From positions 87,249 to 151,248 of the IMG/VR virus record IMGVR_UViG_3300009151_000033: a DNA stretch of 64,000 bases. One strand, written 5' to 3'. This stretch comes from a virus. The translations under genes were made by a program, and so were the position numbers. Under the pieces are notes generated by a model. That model saw only the letters and a list, made by a program, of their open reading frames with translations. It made no database searches and was not told the DNA's origin. This document shows, piece after piece, positions 38,079 through 46,876 of this stretch (position 1 is its first letter; each line of letters starts with the position of its first letter).

Positions 38079-39169
38079 TATCTATCTACTCTCAACAAAA
38101 TTGCATCTTCGGTTGTTCTGCCAGTAAACAAAGAGACGTTTGTGGCCTTCAATGTATTTAGGTTCTTATTTTTGGCCATTTTTGTCAATTGAGCTTTAGT
38201 TGAAGATAAAATGAGTTTAGTTGCATCGGCAGGTTTTCTCACCCTAAGTCTAAAAGACTTTTCATTATTGTATCCGATGATGGTCGTGCCCTTAACAGTA
38301 AGGGAAGTGTCAGACTCATAATATGTGATATGCTTATATCGGGGATTAAAAACCCAGAGAGTAGATGCACCAATGATTCCAGTTGGATCGATGGATACAA
38401 TTTTATATTCCGTATTTTCTTTTGCATAATTAAACTTTGACACCAGTTGGCTTGCGGCCTTGGGTTTTGGCTTACGTGCAGCCCTAGTCACCTTGCCTGT
38501 GGATTGGATAGCTTTACCAGCTTCCACTATTTTTTCAAGAAAGGCAACCAATTTTTTCGCGTTCGCCTTAGTCATATGGGATAGAGTATCCGCATTTTTA
38601 TATTCATCGACAATTCGCGAATAATAAGAAATAATTTTTGCTGCATGTACAGGTTTAATTTCTTGTGATTTCATGAACGAATATGGATCCATTTCCAGAT
38701 CACGATTGTCAATTGCGAAATCGAATTCTGCAATTATATTATTTGTTTTTTCTTTCACTCGGTCTTGTACGGTCGGCGCAAGCTTTACGACAACAACATC
38801 TTTTGGTTCCATGCTCTTTGAAATCAAATCATCAACTTGAGCTTTGATTTTTAACTTCAGTCGGTCATCCAATGCGGGTGTATTCATATCAATCCTAGAC
38901 AAAGACATTGTTGTAAATGAAAATTGTCTAGGATCAACTTTCTTTAAAATTTCAATCGATTTTGGAGTATATCCTGCATTTTCTGCCCATTCTACGATCC
39001 AATTCATACCTTCTGTATGATCATACATGTAATTATACCAATTGAGAGTTTGTATAAGATCGCATTGAGTATAAATCATAGGAAGTTCTGGTTCTGTACC
39101 CATGAATTTATCGCCGGCAAGTTTAGCTCCTCGGCGACTCATAGTTTTTTTCTTGGCTGGTCGAGCCAT
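38078..39169 (-). CDS. Conserved T4-type hypothetical protein, 363 aa
   Basis: Basic N-terminus (ARPAKKKTMSRRG), TQCDLIQTLNWYNYMYDHTEG, a long central helical part, basic linker, and a beta-rich C-terminal domain beginning YKIVSIDPTGIIGASTLW. The size and position near RNase H resemble a protein found in several marine T4-type phages; function unknown. Confidence 0.68.
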   Translation of the reverse strand: MARPAKKKTMSRRGAKLAGDKFMGTEPELPMIYTQCDLIQTLNWYNYMYDHTEGMNWIVEWAENAGYTPKSIEILKKVDPRQFSFTTMSLSRIDMNTPALDDRLKLKIKAQVDDLISKSMEPKDVVVVKLAPTVQDRVKEKTNNIIAEFDFAIDNRDLEMDPYSFMKSQEIKPVHAAKIISYYSRIVDEYKNADTLSHMTKANAKKLVAFLEKIVEAGKAIQSTGKVTRAARKPKPKAASQLVSKFNYAKENTEYKIVSIDPTGIIGASTLWVFNPRYKHITYYESDTSLTVKGTTIIGYNNEKSFRLRVRKPADATKLILSSTKAQLTKMAKNKNLNTLKATNVSLFTGRTTEDAILLRVDR

Positions 39170-39411
39170 TATAGTTCATCCTTATACAAATTAAACAAAC
39201 GTTCTTCTTCTTTCATGAGAGCTTTTTCCATTTTGGAAACCAAATCCTCAAGTTGCTCATTATTAATTTCATAATAATAATTAAAAATGCCTGAATATTT
39301 TTGTAAAATATATTGTCGGGTCATTCCATTAAATTGATTGAATAATTCATGTAGGCGCTGACGCAACGGATCATTTTTAATTGCCTGTTCATACAATTCT
39401 TCTTCGGTCAT
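39169..39411 (-). CDS. Hypothetical protein, 80 aa
   Basis: Helical, acidic, Tyr-rich (YILQKYSGIFNYYYEINN). Overlaps its neighbours by 1-4 bases on both sides. No family recognised. Confidence 0.65.
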   Translation of the reverse strand: MTEEELYEQAIKNDPLRQRLHELFNQFNGMTRQYILQKYSGIFNYYYEINNEQLEDLVSKMEKALMKEEERLFNLYKDEL

Positions 39412-39581
39412 CGTTTAGATTCCGACAAAATTGTGTTAGCATAATCCAAATAGTCAATTTCTTCTGGGTACAAGATTTCACCCTGGCGCTGACGCGAGAG
39501 CAATTCGCAATAGGTTTCTTCGACCTTTTTTGTCCCGTCCTTGAGTGGATCAGGAAACGAAAAAATTACAAAATCTACCAT
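39408..39581 (-). CDS. Hypothetical protein, 57 aa
   Basis: The start at 39581 has GGAG upstream at workable spacing and lies downstream of the promoter at 39640; an earlier in-frame start overlaps the promoter. Polar, helical. No function assigned. Confidence 0.6.
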   Translation of the reverse strand: MVDFVIFSFPDPLKDGTKKVEETYCELLSRQRQGEILYPEEIDYLDYANTILSESKR

Positions 39582-39611
39582 GGCACATACTCCTTTTTCG
39601 GACCATATGCT

Positions 39612-39640
39612 ATTATGTATCATTTAGGAAAGAATGTCAA
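39612..39640 (-). promoter_or_regulatory. Candidate sigma-70-like promoter
   Basis: Minus strand: TTGACA (39640-39635), 17-base spacer, CATAAT (39617-39612), upstream of four overlapping genes. Confidence 0.6.
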
Positions 39641-40056
39641 CCCTCTTTTTTCATTTTTTTTATGGCATTGACGTGCATCGATGATACCTTGAGGGATATC
39701 CAATCGTTAAAATAATTGTCAGATAAAATTGCATCTTCGGACAAAATCATTTTTGCCTCATAATAGGAGGCGGAGGAACGGTTAGGACAGAGCATAACAA
39801 TTTCCCGCGTGAATTGATCGTGCCCATATTCGGCTATAGCCTTGGCGAGCGCAGGTGATGATCCATAATATGTTTGCCAGTCAGATGGCTTTCTTATTTT
39901 TTTCCGTTTGCCTTTGACCGTTTTATATCCAGCAGAAGTGAAAAATTTTCGACCTATATATTTTTTGCCAGAAGGAATATGAGTGATGACATAAACATAT
40001 CCATAATTTTCACCAATCATATCTTCAGTAAATGGTTCGCCTTTATATATCCACAT
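39637..40056 (-). CDS. GIY-YIG endonuclease, 139 aa
   Basis: GYVYVITHIPSGKKYIGRKFF gives GVY-like and YIG strands with the conserved Arg, ending in a helix with YYEAKMILSEDAI carrying the Glu. Similar to the small GIY-YIG proteins of T4-type phages. The start at 40056 is preceded by GGAGGG, which lies in the 3' arm of a terminator-like hairpin, so its translation may depend on RNA structure. Confidence 0.8.
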   Translation of the reverse strand: MWIYKGEPFTEDMIGENYGYVYVITHIPSGKKYIGRKFFTSAGYKTVKGKRKKIRKPSDWQTYYGSSPALAKAIAEYGHDQFTREIVMLCPNRSSASYYEAKMILSEDAILSDNYFNDWISLKVSSMHVNAIKKMKKEG

Positions 40057-40083
40057 AAAAAAATACCCTCCGTTCGGAGGGTA
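40057..40083 (-). terminator. Terminator-like hairpin containing a ribosome site
   Basis: Minus strand: TACCCTCC-GAAC-GGAGGGTA (40083-40064) followed by seven T, a rho-independent terminator for the 53-aa gene upstream. Its 3' arm GGAGGG is also the ribosome site of the GIY-YIG gene 8-10 bases downstream. Confidence 0.7.
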
Positions 40084-40088
40084 CTTAG

Positions 40089-40250
40089 TTATTCTTCCCA
40101 GTCTGTAATATCTTCTACTTCTTCGGATATATCTCCTCCACAGAATGGACAATAAGAAACATCCGTATAAGCTTGAGGATTACTAGGTACGATATCGAAT
40201 TCTGCTTCACAATAACCACAAGAATATGATTGATTTTCGTGTTTTGACAT
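40089..40250 (-). CDS. Zinc-ribbon protein, 53 aa
   Basis: Two CxxC knuckles: CGYC near residue 11 and CPFCGG near residue 34, then an acidic tail. A typical small zinc ribbon; partner unknown. Stops just before the terminator-like hairpin. Confidence 0.68.
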   Translation of the reverse strand: MSKHENQSYSCGYCEAEFDIVPSNPQAYTDVSYCPFCGGDISEEVEDITDWEE

Positions 40251-40258
40251 TAAATTAC

Positions 40259-40426
40259 CTATTCAATAATAGTGTGTTTTGGTTTGATATGCTTTTTACC
40301 AGCATTGACTTTTTTATTTAGATCCAAATTTTTTTGTAAAATTAGATTCCAAAATTTATTTGCCTCTTCTTTATTATTCGAAGCCAAAGAAGAAAAATAA
40401 CCTTTAATTAATTCATTCCATTTCAT
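40259..40426 (-). CDS. Hypothetical protein, 55 aa
   Basis: MKWNELIKGYFSSLAS followed by a Lys/Asn-rich helix, basic end. The ATG overlaps the end of the RNR gene by 4 bases, so it is translationally coupled to it. TAG stop. Confidence 0.6.
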   Translation of the reverse strand: MKWNELIKGYFSSLASNNKEEANKFWNLILQKNLDLNKKVNAGKKHIKPKHTIIE

Positions 40427-42270
40427 ATTTCACATCCCCCTGCGGCACATGCAACTTCGTCACGTAATGTGGTGTTGTCTTCAAATTCAACAACGTTATC
40501 CAAATTAATTTCATGCAATTGTTCATAGAATGCATTAAATTGTTCTTCGGAACAATCTTCAAATGGAGCTTGGACGTACGTATGATCAAAATGAGGAAGA
40601 ACCGACAAAGCAGTAAATGAATTCCTATTTTTCCACATCCATTGGCCGACTTCTTCCCATTCGTTAGCTTTGATAGTAACAGTAGTCGAGACGTTATTTT
40701 TATTTACACCACGTCTGTGTCCAGGTGAAATCCATTCTTTGTATACTTTGGATACACGATTCAATAGGTCAATTGCAGATTCAGATCGCGTGATTGCGCC
40801 AGCGGGTGACTTCTGAGGAATCGATATGACTGCTTGTTGATTAGGCTTGAAGTATTCATCTTCGATAAGTTCTGGATGGTTGTCGGCAAGGTAACGATAA
40901 ATTGACTCGTCTTTACCGACTCTAATTCTACGGATGTAATGGTCATTGTGCCAGGCGTGAATTCCAGATGAGGTACCGAGAATACATGAAGCCGTGCCTT
41001 CTGGTTTAACAGTTGTAGTTCTGGCAGCTGGTTTAATTCCGATAATTTCGGCAATTCTTGCATTTTCTTCTTTAACAACATGAGCAGCTTCTTTCATATT
41101 CAAATTCAATACTGTTCCAGATGCGATGCCAGTCATTGAAATTCCAATAAGTGCTTCTTTTTCGGTAGTTCTTTTCCAAATATCACGAAGATAATGGAAG
41201 TTGGTATATGAAGCCTGTAGAGTTCCAATAAATGCGGCGGCCTTGGCCCGTGCATTAAAGTCTTCTTGTGATTCAACATCGCCTGCATTGATTGTACAAA
41301 GATTACAAAATTGGAATGGACGAAGAGAAATTTCAGCACAAGGATTTAATCCCCAATCGGCATCATTAGTAAAGAAGAATCCAGGTTCGCCTGATCCAGA
41401 CAATTCGATTTTCTTCCAAAGATCAAAGAACACATCTTCGTCGACCATATGACGAACGATTACGGCAGAATTGTTCGCTCGACCTCGCTGTGGATTTTGT
41501 TCCCACCAATTGCCAAACTTGCATGTAAGCATTTCTTCGTCATCGATATCGAATAGAGCGATCATTGCGGATCTACGAATACCACCAGACAAAACAGAAT
41601 CGGCAATATAACAATTAATGTCATGAACATCCAATGTAGTTAATTGTTCGCCGTTTTCTTTTCTGTCTAGAATTTTTTGAATATTATGAAGGCAATCCTT
41701 AAGTGGTTCTGGACCCGGTGCTTTTCCGCCGGCAGTAATCAAATGTGATCCTTTTGGTCGAACGTCATTAAAATCAAAAACAGGCAATGGCTTGCCGGCA
41801 AGATATGCTTTCATCAACATCTTGACTGCATCGGCCCAACCTTCGATAGAATCTCCTACGAGATACCTTTTCTTTTTGGTTGGCTTTGTGATAGAAGGTA
41901 GCTTTTCGACATGGTGACTTTGTACTGAATACCCGACGCCTGTTCCTGAAAGCAAAAGGAACATAATTTCGCTGAAAGCAACGTAATTATCAACAGGCAA
42001 AAAACAACAATTATATAACCGTGTTTCGTTTAATTCGATTGGTTTGCCGGCAAACTGCAAAGACCGCATCGAAGGAAGGATTTTTTTATTATATACGAAT
42101 TCATATGCCGTTTCAATTTCGTTTTGTAATTCTGGAAACTTTTTAATGTGCATATTTTTATTTCTAGTAACAAGTTCTTCCCAGTTCTCCCGGCGGCCTA
42201 ATTCAGGAATGAATTTTGAATACTTCATGAACCCGGTAATAGAACTTAAAATTTCTTGTGATTTATCCAT
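40423..42270 (-). CDS. nrdJ: Adenosylcobalamin-dependent (class II) ribonucleotide reductase, 615 aa
   Basis: Reduces ribonucleotides to deoxyribonucleotides using a cobalamin-derived radical. It has LYNCCFLPVDN (Cys88/89), SGTGVGYSV, a NPCAEISL active-site segment with the radical Cys, FCNLCTINAGDV, KPEGTASCILGTSSGIH, and C-terminal CAAGGC (Cys608, Cys613) as shuttle thiols. The monomeric triphosphate reductase type fits best; at 615 aa it is shorter than the Lactobacillus enzyme (739 aa). T4 instead uses class I NrdAB. No beta subunit is needed or seen in this window. Confidence 0.92.
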   Translation of the reverse strand: MDKSQEILSSITGFMKYSKFIPELGRRENWEELVTRNKNMHIKKFPELQNEIETAYEFVYNKKILPSMRSLQFAGKPIELNETRLYNCCFLPVDNYVAFSEIMFLLLSGTGVGYSVQSHHVEKLPSITKPTKKKRYLVGDSIEGWADAVKMLMKAYLAGKPLPVFDFNDVRPKGSHLITAGGKAPGPEPLKDCLHNIQKILDRKENGEQLTTLDVHDINCYIADSVLSGGIRRSAMIALFDIDDEEMLTCKFGNWWEQNPQRGRANNSAVIVRHMVDEDVFFDLWKKIELSGSGEPGFFFTNDADWGLNPCAEISLRPFQFCNLCTINAGDVESQEDFNARAKAAAFIGTLQASYTNFHYLRDIWKRTTEKEALIGISMTGIASGTVLNLNMKEAAHVVKEENARIAEIIGIKPAARTTTVKPEGTASCILGTSSGIHAWHNDHYIRRIRVGKDESIYRYLADNHPELIEDEYFKPNQQAVISIPQKSPAGAITRSESAIDLLNRVSKVYKEWISPGHRRGVNKNNVSTTVTIKANEWEEVGQWMWKNRNSFTALSVLPHFDHTYVQAPFEDCSEEQFNAFYEQLHEINLDNVVEFEDNTTLRDEVACAAGGCEI

Positions 42271-42334
42271 TATTTTATCCTTTTTGATTTTTGAATACGT
42301 ACTAGTACATTTATATAAGAGTCCAGAAGATTAT

Positions 42335-42547
42335 CTATCGTGTATAATAATAAGAATCGTCTTCGATGTAAATTTCCAATGAAGTCCAATCCGAAACGCC
42401 AATCGCCTTCACTGCAATTCCATTATTTCGGAAATAATTAACTAATTGATCCAATTGTATAGGTAACTCTCCGTTGTCAGAAATTTTTCCTGAAATTTTT
42501 GCTTCAGGATTATTATTTGAAACAAAAGTTATAGAATAATCAGTCAT
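42335..42547 (-). CDS. Hypothetical protein, 70 aa
   Basis: Beta-rich small protein (YSITFVSNNNPEAKISGKI), then LDQLVNYFRNNGIAVKAIGV and SLEIYIEDD. Possibly a small alpha/beta fold. Overlaps the upstream stop. Not recognised. Confidence 0.62.
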   Translation of the reverse strand: MTDYSITFVSNNNPEAKISGKISDNGELPIQLDQLVNYFRNNGIAVKAIGVSDWTSLEIYIEDDSYYYTR

Positions 42548-42891
42548 TAAATTGAATGTGGACCGGAATTATCAAGATATGGTGTAGTTGAAATTCCTTC
42601 GCCTATTGTATAATTTCTCATGGTATGAGGCATGGTTATAGTTAACCACCTTGGTTCCCACTTTGTGTCCACCGGCAGAACTTGAGGACCATTAGGCAAT
42701 GCATATTTGTAATATGGAATCGGATAAGATAAATTATTTGTTGATTCCAAAACATTAAGTCTGTTTAATATTGACCATAGTTGGCTTTGAAGTGAATCTA
42801 ATTGTTTTTGATTTTCTTCATTTTTGGCTTCAATCAACGCCAATAAATCTAAAATTTGTTTGGTATTAGTATCATTCATGCGCTTCTCCAA
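42547..42891 (-). CDS. Hypothetical protein, 114 aa
   Basis: N-terminal coiled coil (about residues 8-45), then a Tyr/Pro-rich part (YPIPYYKYALPNGPQV). Trimeric fibre-like layout is conceivable but not shown. Function unknown. Confidence 0.62.
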   Translation of the reverse strand: MEKRMNDTNTKQILDLLALIEAKNEENQKQLDSLQSQLWSILNRLNVLESTNNLSYPIPYYKYALPNGPQVLPVDTKWEPRWLTITMPHTMRNYTIGEGISTTPYLDNSGPHSI

Positions 42892-42900
42892 AATAACTAT

Positions 42901-43098
42901 TTATAGTTCCGTATGAATAAAATCAAGAATTGTCAAATAAACAATGACAAATAATACCAATTCAGGAGGAAGCAACAAAAACATTGGCCAGAATATTGAG
43001 CCGGCATAAGGAGTAATAATGATACATCCCAATAATATATATTCGATCATAGCCAAAAGTAATATCGATGACAAATTATAAAATTTTAATTTTTTCAT
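42901..43098 (-). CDS. Small membrane protein, 65 aa
   Basis: Two transmembrane helices: SSILLLAMIEYILLGCIIITPY and a Pro-containing second one (MFLLLPPELVLFVIVYLTIL). Basic N-terminus. Function unknown. Confidence 0.65.
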   Translation of the reverse strand: MKKLKFYNLSSILLLAMIEYILLGCIIITPYAGSIFWPMFLLLPPELVLFVIVYLTILDFIHTEL

Positions 43099-43101
43099 CT
43101 T

Positions 43102-43314
43102 CTATTCAATCTCTTCAAACCATATACATTCAAAATCATGTTCTTGTGTGTCATCTTCCATTCTAGGAGCTCCGCAACAAGCGCAATATCCTTTATATTT
43201 TTGTGGACTTGAATAATCTATCCAGTTATTTCTAATTCGATCATACAAGTTTGGATTTTTTTTGATAATATTTTCTACTTGAGTAAATACATGATTAATA
43301 TTTGTATTACTCAT
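43102..43314 (-). CDS. Small Cys-containing protein, 70 aa
   Basis: Contains GYCACCGAPRM, giving three to four Cys in a possible zinc site, and an acidic tail. Otherwise polar helical. Not recognised. Confidence 0.62.
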   Translation of the reverse strand: MSNTNINHVFTQVENIIKKNPNLYDRIRNNWIDYSSPQKYKGYCACCGAPRMEDDTQEHDFECIWFEEIE

Positions 43315-43341
43315 CTTTTTTTAATTCCTTCAGTAAAGAGT

Positions 43342-43629
43342 TCATGTTAATTTCTCAAACATTACGGTATTATATTCATATTGGAGGTTTTTGAATTTAT
43401 AATAAGATTTCGACATACCAATACGCACGGTGTCTACAGTTAATATTTGACCTTCTTCAAAGACTCTGGCGGCATGTTCTCTTTCGGAATCATATCCATT
43501 TTTATTTAGAAATACAACTTTATCTCCTCGAATGGCAACCCAATCTGGATTATTATCTAATGGAAACTTATATGTTTGTTTTTCATGGTCCCAAATAAAA
43601 TAATCATAAATTACACCGTTATCAGTCAT
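43342..43629 (-). CDS. Hypothetical protein, 95 aa
   Basis: Small beta-rich protein with IRGDKVVFLNKNGYDSE and GQILTVDTVRIGM, similar in pattern to small SH3-like phage proteins. Directly downstream of thyX. Function unknown. Confidence 0.62.
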   Translation of the reverse strand: MTDNGVIYDYFIWDHEKQTYKFPLDNNPDWVAIRGDKVVFLNKNGYDSEREHAARVFEEGQILTVDTVRIGMSKSYYKFKNLQYEYNTVMFEKLT

Positions 43630-43635
43630 TCGATT

Positions 43636-44301
43636 TTATCCTTCGGATACGGCAGACAATGCATCCAAAATTTCTGGAAATTCTAGTCCGATAATTTTTT
43701 GGCATTGTTCTGCAATTTCACGGTGTTCTTTTTGAGTTCCATTTGAAGTTCGTAGTTGGACATAATGAATCCATGACCTAAGATTTCCGGCCATATAAAG
43801 ACGAGATTCAGTCAGTCCTTCTGGTAGGATAGCACGTGCCTGTTCTTTGGCAATACCATTCTTCAATGCCCAATCATATGACGATTGGACATTTTCCAAA
43901 ATATGCTCTTGTCTGATTTGCCAGGCTCTTTGTAAAATTTCGTCATCTGTTTCTAAAGAATTTTGACGATTTTTTGTATCTTGCATTCGTGCTTCGCGAG
44001 TAACAAAGTTTTCGGCAACAGCATATCGCTGACTAAATTCTTGGAAAGAAAACGACCTATGACGAAGGATTTGACGGGCAATGTCTCGCGTCGTGGTGAT
44101 TTCCATCGTCATGTGGACCATTTCGAAAATTGACCAATGTTTATTTTTAATACAATAAGACAGTAGTTTACCTGATGTTTCTTTGTTCATTTGATTTGTA
44201 GGGTTACTAACTCTCGCACAATACGCAAGTAATTCTGAAGAGGTATTTAAACCTTCTATTGTAGGTTTACTAACCGAAATTAATTTAACACTATTTGTCA
44301 T
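43636..44301 (-). CDS. thyX: Flavin-dependent thymidylate synthase ThyX, 221 aa
   Basis: The diagnostic RHRSFSFQEFSQRY (residues 80-93) fits the ThyX RHRxxSxxxxSxR motif; ILPEGLTESRLYMAGNLRSWIHY supplies the conserved Leu-Ser/Thr and Arg residues. It makes dTMP from dUMP with FAD and folate. Fits with the class II RNR as a thymidine supply. Its start overlaps the end of the HNH gene by 11 bases. Confidence 0.95.
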   Translation of the reverse strand: MTNSVKLISVSKPTIEGLNTSSELLAYCARVSNPTNQMNKETSGKLLSYCIKNKHWSIFEMVHMTMEITTTRDIARQILRHRSFSFQEFSQRYAVAENFVTREARMQDTKNRQNSLETDDEILQRAWQIRQEHILENVQSSYDWALKNGIAKEQARAILPEGLTESRLYMAGNLRSWIHYVQLRTSNGTQKEHREIAEQCQKIIGLEFPEILDALSAVSEG

Positions 44302-44860
44302 ATTTCATTCCTTGTTTCCAATCACCTGGAGGACATTCATGTGATCTAACTCTTGTTCCATCAATATTAGTCCACCATTTTGTATTTTTTACGGCTTTAC
44401 TTCCATGAAAATTTGAATTTATATTCAAAAATCCAGCATTCTTTTCAGCGGCTATTTTACCTGCTTTGCGACCATTGTCAACTCTATCATTTATACCCAA
44501 AAAAGCATTGCCGGTTTTTTCTATTCTTGTTTTCATATGCAAATCAAAATTAATTTTTCTTTTTTCAGAATTGATTTGCCAATTATGATTTCCTTCTTCC
44601 CATAATTTTTTTTGTGCTTTAGAACAAATTTCTTTAAAATTTTCATTTTTAAAGTTTAAATCATTTTTTATTCTTAAAAATATAGATTGCACAGCAGACC
44701 AATCTTCTTGATCTAAATGTATTTGTAAATGACCTTCGATAGAAACGCATAATAAATTATCAATATTATTATTATTTCTATTTCCATCTATATGATGTAT
44801 TTCATATCCTTCTGGTATTTTTTTGCCGTGATAATTTTCCCATATTTTTCTATAATGCAT
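44291..44860 (-). CDS. Freestanding HNH homing endonuclease, 189 aa
   Basis: HNH core near the N-terminus: PEGYEIHHIDGNRNNNNIDN, then EGHLQIH. The C-terminal half has NUMOD-like helix motifs (HGSKAVKNTKWWTN, RKAGKIAAEKNAGF). AT-rich compared with thyX, into which its 3' end intrudes by 11 bases. A likely mobile gene targeting thyX of relatives. Confidence 0.85.
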   Translation of the reverse strand: MHYRKIWENYHGKKIPEGYEIHHIDGNRNNNNIDNLLCVSIEGHLQIHLDQEDWSAVQSIFLRIKNDLNFKNENFKEICSKAQKKLWEEGNHNWQINSEKRKINFDLHMKTRIEKTGNAFLGINDRVDNGRKAGKIAAEKNAGFLNINSNFHGSKAVKNTKWWTNIDGTRVRSHECPPGDWKQGMKYDK

Positions 44861-44896
44861 ACATTGGTCTCCATTAGACTACCATGTATTTAGCAA

Positions 44897-45301
44897 TTAA
44901 CTGATCCCATATTCAAATAACTTTCTTTCTATTGATTGTAATGCCGCTTCGGTTCTTGCATATTCATTTTTGGCTTCTTCGTGAATAGCAAGCAGCTTTT
45001 TAGTTCGTGCTTCAATAGCTTCTTCAAGGGTAAGAAACTCGTGTTTAGTTATTTGGCGTGCTTGTGGTCCTACGTGTCTGTGACCATTAAGGTCAGACAA
45101 TTTATACCAACGCTCCACGCGATATTCATTTTTTCCTGGTTTAAATATATAATAGCTCTTTAATTCAACTTCGATTACTTCACATTCTACAATTTCAACA
45201 AACTGATGTTCGTGATTGTAATCATAGGTATCTTTAAGATAATATAATTTTTGGCCAAGTTTATAGACTGGGCCTTCATTATACAAATCATCCGTATTCA
45301 T
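44897..45301 (-). CDS. Hypothetical protein, 134 aa
   Basis: Starts with MNTDDLYNEGPVYKLGQKLYYL, continues with a beta-rich SH3-like part and ends with a long helix (TEAALQSIERKLFEY). The start at 45301 is chosen because it overlaps the upstream stop; a longer frame would cover the SLOG gene. Not recognised. Confidence 0.65.
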   Translation of the reverse strand: MNTDDLYNEGPVYKLGQKLYYLKDTYDYNHEHQFVEIVECEVIEVELKSYYIFKPGKNEYRVERWYKLSDLNGHRHVGPQARQITKHEFLTLEEAIEARTKKLLAIHEEAKNEYARTEAALQSIERKLFEYGIS

Positions 45302-45663
45302 AGTGAATATTCCTTTAATATTAAGACGTATATAGGTTTTCCTATTTTTTTCATAGATTCTATCATATGCTTTGTTCCAGAAGATTGGCCGTCCCATATT
45401 GCGATTAGAGCATCCGCATATTCGGCCATTAGTCCATTACGAATGGGCCCAGCAGCTTTGCCATGTTTTTTCCAATCAGCAGGAAATTTTGTAATTTTAA
45501 TATTTTTGAAAAAAGCCCAAGTTTCGCCGGCCGTATCTACGCCTTTAGCCGTTCCTGAAACAACTTCATTAATATCAAATTTACTTTTTCGGACCGCATG
45601 ATCTACAATGTGAGTCATTAAATCACACGTAAACTCACGCGATCCGGCAATAATAACTTTCAT
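45298..45663 (-). CDS. SLOG-fold protein (DUF2493/YspA-like), 121 aa
   Basis: MKVIIAGSREF, VVSGTAKGVDTAGE, GKAAGPIRNGLMAEYADALIAI and a closing GTKHMIESM are the DprA/LOG-like (SLOG) nucleotide-binding pattern. Members of this superfamily sense nucleotides or cleave cytokinin-type nucleotides. The phage role is unknown. Confidence 0.82.
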   Translation of the reverse strand: MKVIIAGSREFTCDLMTHIVDHAVRKSKFDINEVVSGTAKGVDTAGETWAFFKNIKITKFPADWKKHGKAAGPIRNGLMAEYADALIAIWDGQSSGTKHMIESMKKIGKPIYVLILKEYSL

Positions 45664-45667
45664 TATA

Positions 45668-46162
45668 TTAGTTTGTACCTAGAGGGAAAGGAGAAACAAT
45701 TACCCTAGGCTCAATATAAACTGGAACAGTCTTGTCCTTTCCTGGTTGATTACAAAGAACCCAGGTACCTTCTGAGGATGCAGGAGAATACAGGCCATTA
45801 GGATCGGCTTGGGGTGTAGTAACATATCCACCAGAAGTGTGGTATTCGACCTTTTGTGGGTTAGTATATTGAGTACCACCAGGAATACCATAACCAATAC
45901 TGTCACACATCTTGTGGAGGTGACCATTCAGGTCGGTAATATAAGTGTACGTACGAATCTGAGTGTCGCGCAATTCATAAATGTCCTTGAGAATCCTCTT
46001 CTCTTGGAAATTTACAATAGCAGGCATACCAACCGTTTGGACAGCTTGTTTGTTTGCTTGCTCTTGCTTTTGGTTCTGTAGATCATCTGATGTAGGAGTA
46101 TAATCACAGGCAGTTAGAGTGAGTGCAGCAATACCCAGAAGGGCAAAAATACGAGTATTCAT
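45668..46162 (-). CDS. Lipoprotein, 164 aa
   Basis: Signal peptide with LTLTAC lipobox (Cys19), then a Gln/Asn-rich linker and a Tyr/Pro/Gly-rich domain with DSIGYGIPGGTQYTNP. Exported and anchored to a membrane. Possibly superinfection exclusion or envelope remodelling; no family named. Confidence 0.75.
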   Translation of the reverse strand: MNTRIFALLGIAALTLTACDYTPTSDDLQNQKQEQANKQAVQTVGMPAIVNFQEKRILKDIYELRDTQIRTYTYITDLNGHLHKMCDSIGYGIPGGTQYTNPQKVEYHTSGGYVTTPQADPNGLYSPASSEGTWVLCNQPGKDKTVPVYIEPRVIVSPFPLGTN

Positions 46163-46548
46163 TACTTTGTTTCTTTTTTTGCTTCAATTAGAATTGCAAG
46201 TAGTTCTTTGCGTTCTTTAGGTCCTAGATTATTAACTTCTGCGACATTGGTCAATTTTTCTAGCATTCTGCTTTTAATTTGGCCTGTTGTTTCTTCAAAC
46301 CGAAGATCGGTATTTTCGAACTTATCTTTCCAAAAGAGATAATCAGCAACAGTTAATTGAATTCCAAAATTTTTCTTTAGTTCTTTTTCAATAAGAACAA
46401 CAGATAAATTTCCAAATCTACTACAGGCTTCCGCAGGAAGTGTTTCGATTAGTTCACGAAGAAACGCCAAAAATTCTTGATGTTCTACATCGCGACGCTT
46501 CTTTTCATTAGAAATAATATCGCCGAGTGCTTTAAATGCCTTCATCAT
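46162..46548 (-). CDS. Hypothetical helical protein, 128 aa
   Basis: Charged alpha-helical protein (KKRRDVEHQEFLAFLRELIE; ERKELLAILIEAKKETK). Overlaps the lipoprotein gene by one base. No family recognised. Confidence 0.65.
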   Translation of the reverse strand: MMKAFKALGDIISNEKKRRDVEHQEFLAFLRELIETLPAEACSRFGNLSVVLIEKELKKNFGIQLTVADYLFWKDKFENTDLRFEETTGQIKSRMLEKLTNVAEVNNLGPKERKELLAILIEAKKETK

Positions 46549-46549
46549 T

Positions 46550-46876
46550 TCAGTTCATTCCTTCAACTTGATTGTAAAATAGTTGAAGATCGGCAGGAAG
46601 ACGATTGCGATCATACACAGAAAAACGATGTAGAATAATAGGCTTAAGTGCTCTCTTACCTTCTGCATCTGAATTTGCGTATTCGATCTTGAGATTTTCA
46701 AGATCACGAATCATTCCTTCGTTGTATTGAACAGACTGCTTGAATACTCGCGCATCTACTTCATTATATTTTGGAGCGAAAAAAGAATATAATTCATAAC
46801 TAACGAAAGATAGTCCAAAAACGATAAGTAGAGATGCAAAAATTACAATAATAGCAGATCCAATAGACTTGAACAT
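46550..46876 (-). CDS. Membrane-anchored protein, 108 aa
   Basis: N-terminal transmembrane helix (about residues 5-28: AIIVIFASLLIVFGLSFV) and a charged soluble domain. Adjacent to the 40-aa membrane protein gene. Function unknown. Confidence 0.66.
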   Translation of the reverse strand: MFKSIGSAIIVIFASLLIVFGLSFVSYELYSFFAPKYNEVDARVFKQSVQYNEGMIRDLENLKIEYANSDAEGKRALKPIILHRFSVYDRNRLPADLQLFYNQVEGMN

